From Neurospora tetraspora (Eukaryota > Ascomycota > Sordariomycetes > Sordariales > Sordariaceae), in contig NW_026944387.1 of assembly GCF_033439725.1 (NCBI RefSeq), positions 4,340,001-4,404,000 on the forward strand: DNA of 64,000 bases, read 5' to 3'. The notes under the pieces were generated by a model. The model made no database searches. It had not been told where the DNA came from and saw nothing but the letters and a program-made list of their open reading frames with translations. A program made the translations under genes and the position numbers. Shown here piece by piece: positions 1 to 11,713 of the stretch. Within the stretch, counting starts at the first letter, position 1; every line of letters begins with the position of its first letter.

Positions 1-1012
1 CGCTTTCACCCCTACCAACCCCAAGATCGTGACAGCTCCCATGGTCAGCCACCCGACGGCTCCCGCGCCCACCGATGCCTCTACCTCTACTTTATCCCCT
101 CTCAGTACGATCAGTAGCACTACGAGTATCACGAGTACCATAACTTTCCATGTCACCCCTAGCAGTGATAGCACCACGACTATCACTACGAGTATCACGA
201 GAACCTATACTTTCACCCCTACGGTCACCGTGACGGCTCCCGCGGTCATCGTGACGGAGTCGACGCTGGATGAGGCGAAGGAGGGTTGCCTTGTGTGCCA
301 GGACATTTTTGATGACAATGGTGAGGTGCCGCCTGAGACGTTGCCCAACAATAGTCGTCGTGTGAAGAGAAGAAGCTTGGACTCTTTGGAGGAAGATGGC
401 AAGGTTCCGGTGGGGGGGAAGTTGATTCCTTCGGTGGATGGTGATGTCGAGGGCGAGTCTGATGCCAACGCTACCGTCGATGTCACTGTCGATGGACAGG
501 ATGGTGATGCTACCTCCGTCGTCACCCACCAACTCGTCCCCCCTGATTTGTTCAACATCACCCTCACCAACCACACCAACGGTGCCACCCACACCACCCG
601 GACCGGCTTCAAGCCCATCCGCCTCTGCCCCGTCAACAACATCACCCTCCCTAGGGGCACCCGCCAACTCGTCCCCCCTGAGTGGCCCGAGTTGAACATA
701 ACCAACACCTCGCCCTTCCTCACCTCCAACACCACCCTCACCCAGCCATACCAACCACACTACCCTGACCAGCTTCAAATACAAGCCTATCCGCCTTTCC
801 CCCATCAACTCGCCCTTTCTACCCTCCAACATCACCCTCACCAACTATACCAACCACACCACCCGGACCGTCCTCAAGTTCAATCCCCACCGCCTCCCCC
901 CATCAACAACATCACCCTCCCAGTCCCCAATGGCACCCTCCCCACGGCAACTGACCAACCCGAGCCCCTGCCGCAGAACAACACCGAATCCACCCTCCCT
1001 CTCAACTTTTGA
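1..1012 (+). CDS. 3' part of a Ser/Thr/Pro-rich, N-glycosylation-rich protein (5' end outside window)
   Basis: The frame starting at base 2 is open at the left edge and stops at TGA 1010-1012, so this is the C-terminal 336 residues or so of a longer gene. I do not recognise a family. The first 80 residues are a Ser/Thr/Val-rich stretch with imperfect repeats of the type TSITxTxTFxxT, as in mucin-like stalks of fungal cell-surface or secreted proteins. A CLVC motif follows, then a dibasic RRVKRR stretch that could be a Kex2-type processing site. The rest is rich in N-x-T/S sequons and in repeats around NNITLP and RQLVPP. This composition suggests a secretory-pathway protein, but no signal peptide can be seen because the start is missing. 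No GPI-type hydrophobic tail is seen at the C-terminus. It converges with the giant gene that follows on the other strand. Confidence 0.6.
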   Translation, partial: AFTPTNPKIVTAPMVSHPTAPAPTDASTSTLSPLSTISSTTSITSTITFHVTPSSDSTTTITTSITRTYTFTPTVTVTAPAVIVTESTLDEAKEGCLVCQDIFDDNGEVPPETLPNNSRRVKRRSLDSLEEDGKVPVGGKLIPSVDGDVEGESDANATVDVTVDGQDGDATSVVTHQLVPPDLFNITLTNHTNGATHTTRTGFKPIRLCPVNNITLPRGTRQLVPPEWPELNITNTSPFLTSNTTLTQPYQPHYPDQLQIQAYPPFPHQLALSTLQHHPHQLYQPHHPDRPQVQSPPPPPINNITLPVPNGTLPTATDQPEPLPQNNTESTLPLNF

Positions 1013-1884
1013 TCGGGCAGTGAGGAGGTAGTGATGGGAAAGAAGGAAGGGAAGGAGGGAAGGAGGAAAAAGGGGGGGGGGGGGGGGGAGTTGTTTCTTT
1101 TGTCGTCGGTCTGTCCATGTCTGTTTCAAATCATTTCAAGATTGGTTTCGTGAAGCTCGTTGTCGATAGGTACCTCTAGGGACGAGAGTATCCCTAGAGG
1201 TACAGATTGCCTCATAGGTACCTTACCTAGCTAGGTAGGGAAAAGAACAAATCTTGATAGCGAAACTTCGTCTCCATGTTTACCCGTCGTCCTACTTCAA
1301 GCGACCGTGTGAGTCTCTGTCAACCGTGACCCAAGAATGGGAGTTCGTGCGTTCGTCGGTACAACCGGGACATCTTGTGGGGCAACCGAGGAATGGAAGG
1401 AAGGTCATGACTTCTGTCCTCAAGATTGTCATTGATCGTGACTCACAGCTGATTGTCTGTCCCTTTCCGCTCCTGCCTCGATGTCACGAACCGTTCCTGC
1501 CACCTTCAAAGCCGAAACCGCAAGTAGAAACGACGAGGGAACCACCTTCCAAGGTACACAGTAGGACATGTGATCATTCTTACCATGGAACATCATCAAG
1601 GCAAGTAGAAGTAGTGTAGGCAGCAAGAATCCAAGATCAAGTTCACAAACTATCCAGACATCCAGACACAGAGAACACGATATATCCATCACACCAGTAG
1701 AGACGACAGTAAAAGGAAATAAGCGACAAAATAAGCAACCCCAACGCCTTTAACCGCCAATACGATACACCCAACTCCAAACAAACAGGAACCAATTAAC
1801 CCCAAACAAAAGAGAACTCGATACAACATCATATCCGTGATACATCCATCCAACATCCATCCAACATTCTACTCAACACCCTAC
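1013..1884. other. Intergenic region between convergent genes
   Basis: This stretch holds the 3' ends of two convergent genes. It contains a long G homopolymer near 1071-1088 and the inverted repeat at 1170-1203. Open frames here are short, and I could not support any of them as a gene. Confidence 0.5.
1170..1203. repeat. 13-base perfect inverted repeat with 8-base loop
   Basis: The arms GTACCTCTAGGGA (1170-1182) and TCCCTAGAGGTAC (1191-1203) are exact reverse complements around an 8-base loop. The repeat lies between two convergent genes. A second palindromic run, ACCTAGCTAGGT, follows about 25 bases downstream. It could form a hairpin in either transcript or be a remnant of a short dispersed repeat. 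Related CTAGAGGTAC-like strings occur near 22.51 kb and 31.04 kb. Confidence 0.55.
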
Positions 1885-4800
1885 TCAACCAGTCCACTCA
1901 ACATCACTCGACCGATCCTTCTCCTCAGAATGCCAATCGCTTAACTCACTATCCTCCTCCTCCTCCTCCTCCTCCTCCTCTTCATCTATCTGCGCCACTC
2001 TACTCACCCCCCTCGTCGCCCTGGCTTCCCGCCGACCTCCCACCGCGCTACTCTCCCCTGCACGACCGCGGTGGTTATTGAAGTCTTCGTCGCCGTAGCT
2101 TTCGTTGCTTTTGTCTGAGTCGTCATCCTCGTCTTCGGACGAATCATCCTTCTTCTTGCCTTTCTTCGTGGCCTTGCCCTTGCCCTTGTCAACAGCCTTC
2201 CCCTTCTTCTTCTTCTCGCCATCGTCGTCACCGCTGTCACCCTCTTCTTCAGCCTTCCTCGCCTCCTCCCGTTCCCGCGCCCTCTTCTCGCGTCTATAAA
2301 GCTTATCTTTCAGTCTCCTCGCCTTCAACCTTCTTTCTTCCTCATCTTCCTCATCTTCATCCTCTTCATCCTCCTCCTCGTCCTTCTTCTTTCCCTTTTT
2401 GTTCTTGTCTGCCTTTTTCTTCTTTGGCTCCGCTTCGCCCTCCGCGGCATCCTCCTCGGCCTCCGCCGCCGCCGCCGCAGCCTCCCGCGCCCTCGCTCTC
2501 CTCTCCGCCTGATACTTCCTATCGCGGTGATTCTTTCTCAGTTCTTTGTCCTTCTTTTCACGAGCGGCGCGTTGTTCGGATGTCTCATTGGGTGGGATGG
2601 GGAGGGGTTCGTAGACATCGGGGTCGGGGTCGCCGCGGCGACGTTGGCGGGGAAGGGGGGCGGGAGGGGGAGGAGGTGGACGGGGTTGGCTTCCTGCTGG
2701 GCGAGCTGCTTGTTTAGCGGGTGCGGATGGGCGAGTTGCAAGATTGAGATTTCGTTGCAAGAAGGTGGCCCTTTTGTAGGAAGGTGCGTGCTCCGTGCTT
2801 GGACGTGTAGGTGGCGGAGTTGCTTGTGTGGCCGGAGCCGCTTGTTTAGCGGGAGCTCGGGGTTGTGGTGCCGGTACCGGTGCCGGTGCTGGTTGAGGCT
2901 CGGGTGCAGCACCCCTTCTGCCTGCCGCTCTCGTCGCCCTACGCGCCGCGGCTTGCTCAGCAGCTTGCAGCCTTTCGGCCTCTCGGCGGTCTTCTTCCTC
3001 TCGCAGTTGAGCCACTAGTCGAGCTCCTTCATCCGAGTCATGCGCAGCGGGCCTGTTGCGAGTGCTTCTTGTAATGGGCGCAGCAGGAGCCGGCGCAGCA
3101 GAGGCCCGGGCCCGGGTAGTACGGGATGGGGCAGGAGCAGGAGCTGGAGCGAAGGGATCATCAGGAACAGGGGCAGGGGCGGGGGCGACACTAGAACCAG
3201 CACCACCTCTACCATCTCTACCACCTCCCCTACCACCTCTTCCGCCCCTCCCTCCTCTAGCAGCCCCCTTCCTCCCCTTCTTCCTCCTCTTATCCCCAGG
3301 CAACTCCGGCTCCTCCTCCTCACTAACATACTCCCTCCCCTCTCCCCACGCCCTAATCATCATGACCCTCCTCTCCACATCCCTCCTGTCCAAAGTATCC
3401 CTAAACCTCTCCCTCCAGTTACTAACAAACCTCTCCACCGCCTCCCTTCTAACCCTCGCCTCTCCCTCAGCAAACGACTCCGGATCCTCTTCCAGGTCTT
3501 CTCCTTCAACCATCTCGGCGTCGACGTCGGGAAGGTCATCTTCCGGCCTCGGTCTTGGACGAGGTGCCTGACCATAATAACCATGACCAGGGACGAATTT
3601 CCCCCCTGTATGGTCTGGCGGGGGACGGTCATAAACGGGTTCCCGGCCCTCTAACCGTGCTATTTCCCTCTCCATTCTTTCTCGGAAGAGGTTGACGGCG
3701 CGATCGACTTCTTCGCGCACTTGGTCTTCTAGCTGTTCGTCGTTGGGGATGTGAGGGGGTAACCCTTTAACCACAAATCTGGCGGGTGTCTTGAAGGGGG
3801 CGCGGGGACGCCTGTTGGGGGGTGTGGGCGCTGGTCGATTGAGATTGTACTCGTAATTGGCTCGCTCTATAAATTGTCGCGCGGTGGTGGGAGAGAACTC
3901 ATTGCGGATGTTATGGAGTTCGAGCAGGTGGGCGCGCTGGCGGGGGGTGTACTCGGGGCGGAGGTGGGGGGTGACGTAGTCGGGGTGGCGGGGGTCGCGG
4001 TCGTCCGCCGGGGGTGGAGTTTGGGGCTGTTCTTGGTCGGGAAGGTCTTGGTCGGGAAGTTGTTGGTCGTCGACGCCGCCCATGGCGACGTCTTCGTTTT
4101 CTTGTTCAGGGGCGGCATCCCGAGCGGCATCGGCATTCCTTCCAGCAGCCCTACCTCTGGATCGACCAGGGGTAGGGAAGATACTGTCGCCTGAGTATTC
4201 TGACCATCTGTTGACACCGGATCCACGAGAGCCACGAGAACCCCTAGACCCCCTAGACCCCCGAGAACGACGAGAACCACCAGAATGTCCACGTCCAGCA
4301 CCATCCTCATAATCCTCATCCTCCTCCTCCTCATTATGATCCTCATTGTCATCTTCATCCGTCCCCTCAGCACTAGACCTCTCCCCATCCCTCTCCCTAT
4401 AATCACCAAACCTATCCCTATCGTCCGAACCCGGTTCATACCTCCTAATCGGACCCGGACCAGGGCCCTGGCCAGGAACGAATTTCCCCCCTGTCATGGG
4501 CCGGTTATAAACCGGATGGTCTAGAGGGGGGCGGTTGACATGTTTGATTCTTGGTCTTGGTTCTTGTTCGGGTTGTTCCGGTTCGGGATCGGCGGGCTGG
4601 GCGGCGGCTTCGAGTTCTTGGAGTTGGGCATCGAAGTCCATGTCCATGTCCATGTCTCCGTCTTCATGGGCAAAAAGATCGTCTTGTTCGACGACATCCT
4701 CGTCTAGATCCTCGTCCTCATTTTCGTCGGCGGCAGGTTGAGTTGGTAATCGACGACCAATTGATCGGCCTGGGCTCCTGACTATGTCTGTGCCTGAACG

Positions 4801-7800
4801 TGGTTGAGGTACAGGGGCAGAAGGACGTCGTGGGCTGCGGCCGATGGGTTGACGGGGAGGACTCCTCCCGTCGTCGCCGTTGTCGCCATCATCGTCTTCT
4901 TCATCACTGGAAGTCGACTCGCGACTGGAGATGGAAATGGGTCGATTGTGGCTGCTTCCCACGCGTCGACCTGGCCTCCTTCTGCTCTCTGAGCCCTCAG
5001 AGGAGGGTTCGCTTGGAGGACCACCTCCAGGTGCTGCAGCTTGTGCTCGTCCCGATGCCGGTTGATGCTGGGGTTGACCTCCTCTTCCTGCCTCGCGTCG
5101 GTCTTGAAACCTGTGAGTTGCTGGGCGTTGACGATCTCTCTGTCCGTCGCCAGCATCTTCCATTTCAGCATCCTCATCTTCGTCCCGTTGTTCTTGCTCC
5201 GGCTCGTCAGGGGATAATTGCCGGGCACGTCTGCCTTGGTTCCTCTTCTCCGCTAACCACTCCTGCGAATTCTCAGGTGAGTCACTCCTGTCTCGCTTCT
5301 GGCCTCTCGGCTCTCCGTCATCATCTTCATCATCTTCAGGGACTGGAGCCAGAAGCCTTCTCCCCCCTGTTCTTCCATGTGCCACATTGCCCGTTCTAGA
5401 TGATGGTCCCGACTGAGGAGGCACCGACAGTCCTGTAGCTCGAGGCGTGCCAGGCTCAGCACCCGTACGAACAGACGTAGTAACCCTCGGCGGCGGCACC
5501 GGCGCCGGCGCTGACGTCCTTCTACCAACCGGCCCCCTCCTCGCCTTCCTCTCTCGCGCATCCGCCTGTGCTTTCGCAGCCGCCGCCGCCGCAGCAGCCT
5601 TCGTCTTGTGCCTCCTCTCCCTCGCCGCTCTAGCCATCTCCTCCCTCCTCTCCGCTCTCAGATTCGCCAACCGATTGGGTCCAGTGGCTAGGTTTCTCAC
5701 TTGATCCTTCCTCGCTGCGAAATCTTGTCCCGCTAGTCGGGGCCGTTTAGCCTGCGGCGATTTATCTGGCCCCGTTGGTTTTCTTCTTGGTCTGGCTCTT
5801 CCAGCAGAGGGGGAGGGTGCGGAGTCATTGGAGGAGGTGCTAGTATCCGTGGACTTGCTCTGGAAGTTAAAACTGATTTCCATGCCATCAATGATTTCAG
5901 ATATCTCATCCCTCGGCCTCTTGCGAGGTAATTGAGGGGTATTAGTCGGTCTCGGGGCTGGTGCCGCTTCGAAGAGACGGCTTTGGAGCTTGTTGTTCTG
6001 GTGGGGTCGGAAGAGGGCGGCGCCGCTGTCTGCGGTAGGGACTACTAATCCCGGGCTGGGAACACGGGCAGACGGCCGGGAACCTGGGGTTGATTGAGGG
6101 CGAGGCGGACTAGTCGTACTAGGCGTGACCTTCTTTCGCCGGGCTAGTTTGGCACGATCCCGGTTGGAAAGAAGGTCTGAGTCAATAGAGCCTTCTTCAT
6201 CCCCTTCTCCGTCCCCTTCTCCGTCCCCTTCTTCGTCCCCTTCTTCACCAGCGGCATCTTCTTCTTCAGATTCGCTCTCATCATCAAACAAATCCTCCTC
6301 ATTCTCCTCGGCGCTCTCCACACCTTCTTGCTCCTCCATACTCATACCAGGGGGATCTTCCACCAAAACACCCACCGCCCTTGCGGCAAACAGCTCCGTC
6401 AGTTGCACGGCTCTCACCTTCGCGCCATACTCCATATACGCGTCCTCGTCATTTTCGTTTGGTATTTCTCTTTCTTCTTCCTCGTTGGCAAACACAGGGA
6501 GCATCGTGCCCGAGAGGTACCTCATATTGCGCGAATGACTGGGGATGTCATACAGTGACATCTCGCTGATATCGTACACGATTCCGCCTATGCCGCCGAC
6601 GTTGACCCATAATGGTTCGCCATCGATGCTGTTGCGTGCCCATGCTGCTATCGTGCGGCCGCCGGCGAAGGACAACTTCCGCCATTGAGCGGCTTTGCGC
6701 TTGCGCTGGGCCTTTGTGGCTAGGGTTTTGATGCCGTGTTGTTTCAGCTCGCGGACGGTGATCTGCCGAGTGGGACGGCGGTAGATCTTCCCTGTTATCA
6801 GAAAAGATTTGAGCTTGGAGATGTCGCGGAAGATCTCACGCAGCCGTTGGCCTCGCTTGGTCTCGCTGTTGTACAGGTCCGTTATATCTTGGCCGTACAA
6901 TCGGCGGAGCCTATTGAGGTCCGAGATGGTAAGCCATGTGTCGAAGCGGCCGTTACGCTCTTCGATATAGGTGATATCGTAGATGTAGTTGTTCAGGATT
7001 ATGCTGTTAGGGCCGATGCGGTGGTTGGATTTGACTTCGGGGATTACATAGCCGATTTTTAGGTGGTCGAATTTTTCGAGGACTTTGGACAATCTGTTTT
7101 CGATCGTTTCTTCTTCGGCGTCTTCAGAAGAGGGAACGATGCGAGAGTAGGTTCTCAGGTCCAGGACGTGCTTCTCAGTAAAGATGTCGGTTACCCTGGA
7201 ACCGGCGCTGAGGGCTAGTGAGCGGGAGCCGCCGGGGTGGTCTTCGACGTAATCTGTGGCTTTGTTAGTTCCCTTCTTTCCGGCAAGTAGACAATCAGTA
7301 AAGCAAAAGGGCAATACTTACCAGAAACATCATAAACATCATTCTTAATACAGATATACATCCCCACCTCCCGATAAATCTGCCGTCCAAGCTCCCTCTT
7401 CGTAAAGACATCCAGTGTCCGTCCCCGCGGGGGGTTCATGATGTAGTCCTTGAGGACTGCGCACCGCCACGGCCACAGCAGGTTCCTGAGATCAACGGGG
7501 TCCTTGTTGTGATCATGGCAGAGCTGGGTCAAGTCTTGATAGGCTGCAATGTTATCGCGGACGAGGGTCTTTAAGCGGCCATCGAGTTCGTTTTCGACAC
7601 CTGGTTTGGGGGAGAGAAGGTAGTGGAGGTTAGTAATTCTGCTGGAGGGGGTAGATGGGAGAAAAATGGAAGGTTTCTGGAATGGGGAGTGGACTTCTAA
7701 GGTCGTGGATCAAGGTCATAGGCTTGAACCTGGCTTGGGCCTGAAGACAACCTTGAGTCAAGAGGTAGGTGAAGTGATGAAGTGACTGGTGAAGTAACCA

Positions 7801-10800
7801 AGGCAGTGAACGATAAACTTACTACTAAAATCAAAAACATCCCTCCCAACATACGCCCACATTGGCCTTCCATCCCGCCCATCAAACTCTCTTACCTCGT
7901 CCAGCGTTCTCTTCTGCAGGACCTTACCACGGAACAGCGTATTGGCATTTAATTGGAGGTGGCCCTTGATACTGTCATTGCAGACCACCCAGCCGTTGGG
8001 AGTCCGTCGGGCGACATGTGTCTTGAGTTTGCCTTTGCGGTGGGGGTCGTGGTAGAAGAGGCCGTGATCGGTTAATTCCCAGTGTTCAACTACATGGGTT
8101 TTCGTTAGCACCACTGGGTCTCTCTCTCACATCACCCATGTCTGTTGTGACTTCTCACTTCCACTTGCAGTGTGTCACTCCCATAAGCAACATAAGCACG
8201 AAGCAACACAAAGCAAAGATTCAAAAAGAAACAAACAAAAGAAAAAAAACCGAAAAGACTCACGACCATCAAGACTCCAAACGAGATCATAACTGAGATC
8301 ATAAATATGTTCCTCCCTGCCCCACTTCACCAACACCCACCTCGGCGTACCTCTAGTCTCTTCTAGAGGTGGCCAATGATCAGCAACCTCCCCCCTACTC
8401 CAGTGTTTCCTTTTCCTCCACTCCTCTTCCACGCCTGCCAATGCCTCGTCACCATCATATTCCCACTCGTTGTTGAGTTCCTCAAGTGGCACGTACGGCG
8501 ATCCCAGTTCCTCCCAGGTTAGGTCAGAGTCGTGGAATTTTCTGTGGCCCCGACTAAGGTCCTCCGTTTCTTTGTCGGTGATGAGACCGGATGCATAAAA
8601 GTCGTTGAGGACGGAGCGGTGGCGGCGGTTGATTTGGAGGTTGGAGAGGTCGACGGGGAGGGATCCTTGGTTGGATTGGTTGGGTGAACCTCGCTGGGAG
8701 GAGAGGGGGGAGATGCTTGCGTATTCTATGTCCATGACATCGGGGTCGTCATCATCTTCTTCCTCGTCGTCGTCATCGATACCGTGGGTAACGGATCGCC
8801 AGGCTTTTCCGAAGGGACCACGACGGCGGATGGCACCGGCACCGGAGTTGCCGCCTCCTCGTCCACCACCGCCTCGTCTACCACGGAAACCACGGCCACG
8901 AGGTTTGGATATACCGCGGGTAGGAGGACCCCGGCTCTTCATGGCTTTGGAGACACCGCTCAGTTTCCCAATATCCAGAACCATCTTCAGACGACTGGCA
9001 ACATCCTGGCTCTGGCTTTGTCCCGGATCGCCCATCTCGATGTCACTATCACCATCACCATCACTATCATCATCACTATCACTCATATCATCATCATCAT
9101 CATCACTCGCATCAGCCCACGAACTGACAGGCGACGGCGGCGCGCTCCCAAGAAACGCACGATGTGCATCCCTATTCTTCAACTCCTCCTCAGCTTCCGA
9201 CACGTCCACCACGTCCCCAACCTGATCGGTGCCTCCCTTCTCGAAGCCCATGACCCAGTCCGGAAAGGTAAAGTTGAAGGGCAGCCAGCCATCGGTATTA
9301 GGGCCCGCCAGATCCGCCTCGTGGTCAAGTGCATTCATCATATCATGCGCCAACTGCCTGATGGCATCCAGCAACCCTATGGGAGTCGGGCTGATGGTCC
9401 AGCACCTGCGCCCGTCGCGTAGGGCTACGGAGATGAGATCGGCGCGGGCGTCGTAGGGAGTGAGAAACTTGTATTTTTGGCCGTACAGATCCAACGTTTT
9501 CCACGCCTTGCCCTTGTTGTCGCCGTATTCGTGGAGGTCGGGAAACCTCCACTTTGTTCCCTTGACCAGTGCGCTCATGCTCGGCTGCCAGAGGTTGGGC
9601 ACGTCACAAGCCTGGGAAGGAAATTTGGTGGTGAACCTGGTCACTTTTCTTCGCCAGGGAATGGCCGCTCTCATGAGTAAGAGCAGTATGCTGTAGACGA
9701 AGCCCAGGGATTTGGCCGGGCCGGCGTGTTCCTCCCATTCGTCGATCTTCAGCTGAATTGTGTTGATCATGGCCGTGCAAGTCTTCTCGTCGTGCTTGGC
9801 GGCGGCATCGCTGAAGACTTCGACGCAGTTGCGGCATGCCACGAGAGAGTAAGGGGTGCGTTGCCAGTAGGCGTAGGCTTGGGCGAGATGGTCATTTTGT
9901 CCTGAGATCCCGCGCCAGCGTTTCCAGGCTTTCTTGCGGAGTTGGAGGTGGTCGACGATATCTTGGTATTTGGCGGCTAGTTCAGGATATGCGGCGAGGT
10001 TTTGGGGGTTGTTAGGGTTGGGGACCACGGAGAAGACGCGGGTGATCTCATTCAAGTCAAGTACGGGGGCTCTGAAGGGGAGAGGTGGCCGTAGGGCGCC
10101 TCGGCCTTTGGTTGCTACGAACGCGTCCCAAAAATCTTGGTTTTGGAGGGAGGCTGCGTAGAAGGTGGGAATGGGATACCTGTCGTAGGATAAGGGCTGG
10201 TCTGGGGGCCAGTGGATATCATTGTCGACGGTACAGTTGCTTGAGTTCCATATCCAAGTGCTGTCCTCGAATGTGTATAGGGCCATGCCGTACTGCCGCA
10301 AACCGGGCAGTGTAGACGGGATTAGTTCTCTTTCTACGCCTTCGGGGGTGTAGCGGAATGTGCCACCAAAGAGATTGTTTTCGATCGAATAGCCCAGCTC
10401 AGCCACCCACTCATTGTTGTAGACCTAGGGCGACGCACAATTGTCAGTAATGTAGCGGGAAGGAGAGGCGGCATCACTTACTGGTTCGTACGCGGCAGTG
10501 GAGTCGCCATCTTTTATCAAGCATGCAAAGTTGAGCGCATGCTATATCTCATAGCATGTGGTTAGTAAGAGACAGGCTCTGTGGGAGGTAAAGGACCGAC
10601 ATACCGCCAACTCGTGTACCATCTGGTCAAGAGTTAGCACACTATTCCAAGAGGTCGGTAGCGTCAGATGATACATACCGTAACGGCAAACTGCAGACGA
10701 GCAATGTGTTTTTCGGCATCCCTAAGAGATTCCGACGGGTTGCTAGTACCATCGATGTCTTGCAACAAAGTCCTCAATATCCGGGCATTCATGCGAATGG

Positions 10801-11713
10801 CAACAAACTGTTCTCCTGTCGTCTTGTCCTCAACACAGCTTGTATAGGCCGACGTGAACTTTTCATCCATCGAATTCGCGAAGCCAAATGCATGAGGGTC
10901 GTCGCCGTCAAAGAAGGACCAAATGATGTGGTCGGCGAGGTTAACGGTCTCGTTGTAAACCTGTATCCGCTCGGCCTGGGTCAAGGGAGCATTTGGGTGA
11001 CCTTGAGATGTAAATCTATGGGCATCGACGCCGGTTAGTTTCCCGCCCCTCTCGTACTCGGTTCCCGCGATTTCCTTCCAGTCGCTGAACAAGAGGGCGT
11101 GTAGCCATTTTGTACACTGAGCCTCGGCGAATATTTTGTTTGCCATCTCGACGCAGATGCCCAACTCGGCAAAGACGTCGGGATTGTCGATGGACCAATG
11201 GGGAGCGGTAAGCGACTTTTTGGTAATGTCGACGGGGGACTTGAGGTCAAACCAGCGGGACTTTTGGAAGAGTGGGTGCCACATCTGGGGATTGACCCTG
11301 ATGGAGATCATGTCGGCCTCGTCGACGGAGCTAAGGCCATGGTGAAGAGAGGGGATTTGCCAGGCCTTGAAGCCATCGTTCATCTCTTGCTGGTAGCGCT
11401 CGGCAACAAAAGTCCTATCAAACTGGGCCGGCGACGGGACGGGCAGGGGACTTGCTCGTGCGGCGTCTTCATTGCTCACGTCCATGCCCAAACTGGGCAA
11501 GATGGGATATTGGGTCTCGAAACCAGAGAGACCGAAGTTTGTGAAGTAAGGGTTCATCCAACCGCCATAACGCTGAAGCTCCAAAGAGTGTGGATAGTCT
11601 GGGAGAGACTCGTCGGTATCCGGCCCGATATCGCCAATGGCACCGTATGGTGCGCGACCCATGATGTTGACAGCGGTGTTGTCGTGTTTGTTGGTGTTGT
11701 TGTGGTTGTCCAT
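1885..11713 (-). CDS. Giant protein (about 3,062 aa): HELAH zinc-protease motif, cytochrome b5-like module array, charged disordered tail
   Basis: My splice model has seven exons: 11713-10679, 10622-10605, 10541-10482, 10424-8264, 8089-7823, 7600-7322 and 7253-1885. All junctions keep phase and use GTAAGT, GTATGT or GTGAGT donors. The N-terminal 345 residues are globular with no family I know. Residues 348-352 are HELAH in the context TMVHELAHALNF, the zinc-binding HExxH of metallopeptidases. E376 or E380 could be a third ligand. An acidic and RGG-like low-complexity region follows. Residues 1077-1503 contain five hydrophobic-[YF]-D-x-[ST] modules (HIYDLS, DVFDFS, DVYDVS, YIYDIT, IVYDIS), the start of a cytochrome b5 fold. 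Only the third continues with HPGG (H1279) and a plausible second axial His (H1302). The remaining 1,500 residues are Glu/Asp-, Arg- and Pro-rich and probably disordered. No signal peptide or membrane segment is evident, so it is likely nuclear or cytosolic. Function unknown. Confidence 0.8.

Noticed and set aside
1926-6300. Long GA/CT-rich and GAGGAG-type simple repeats
   Set aside because: They are codons of acidic low-complexity segments in the giant protein, not independent repeat features.
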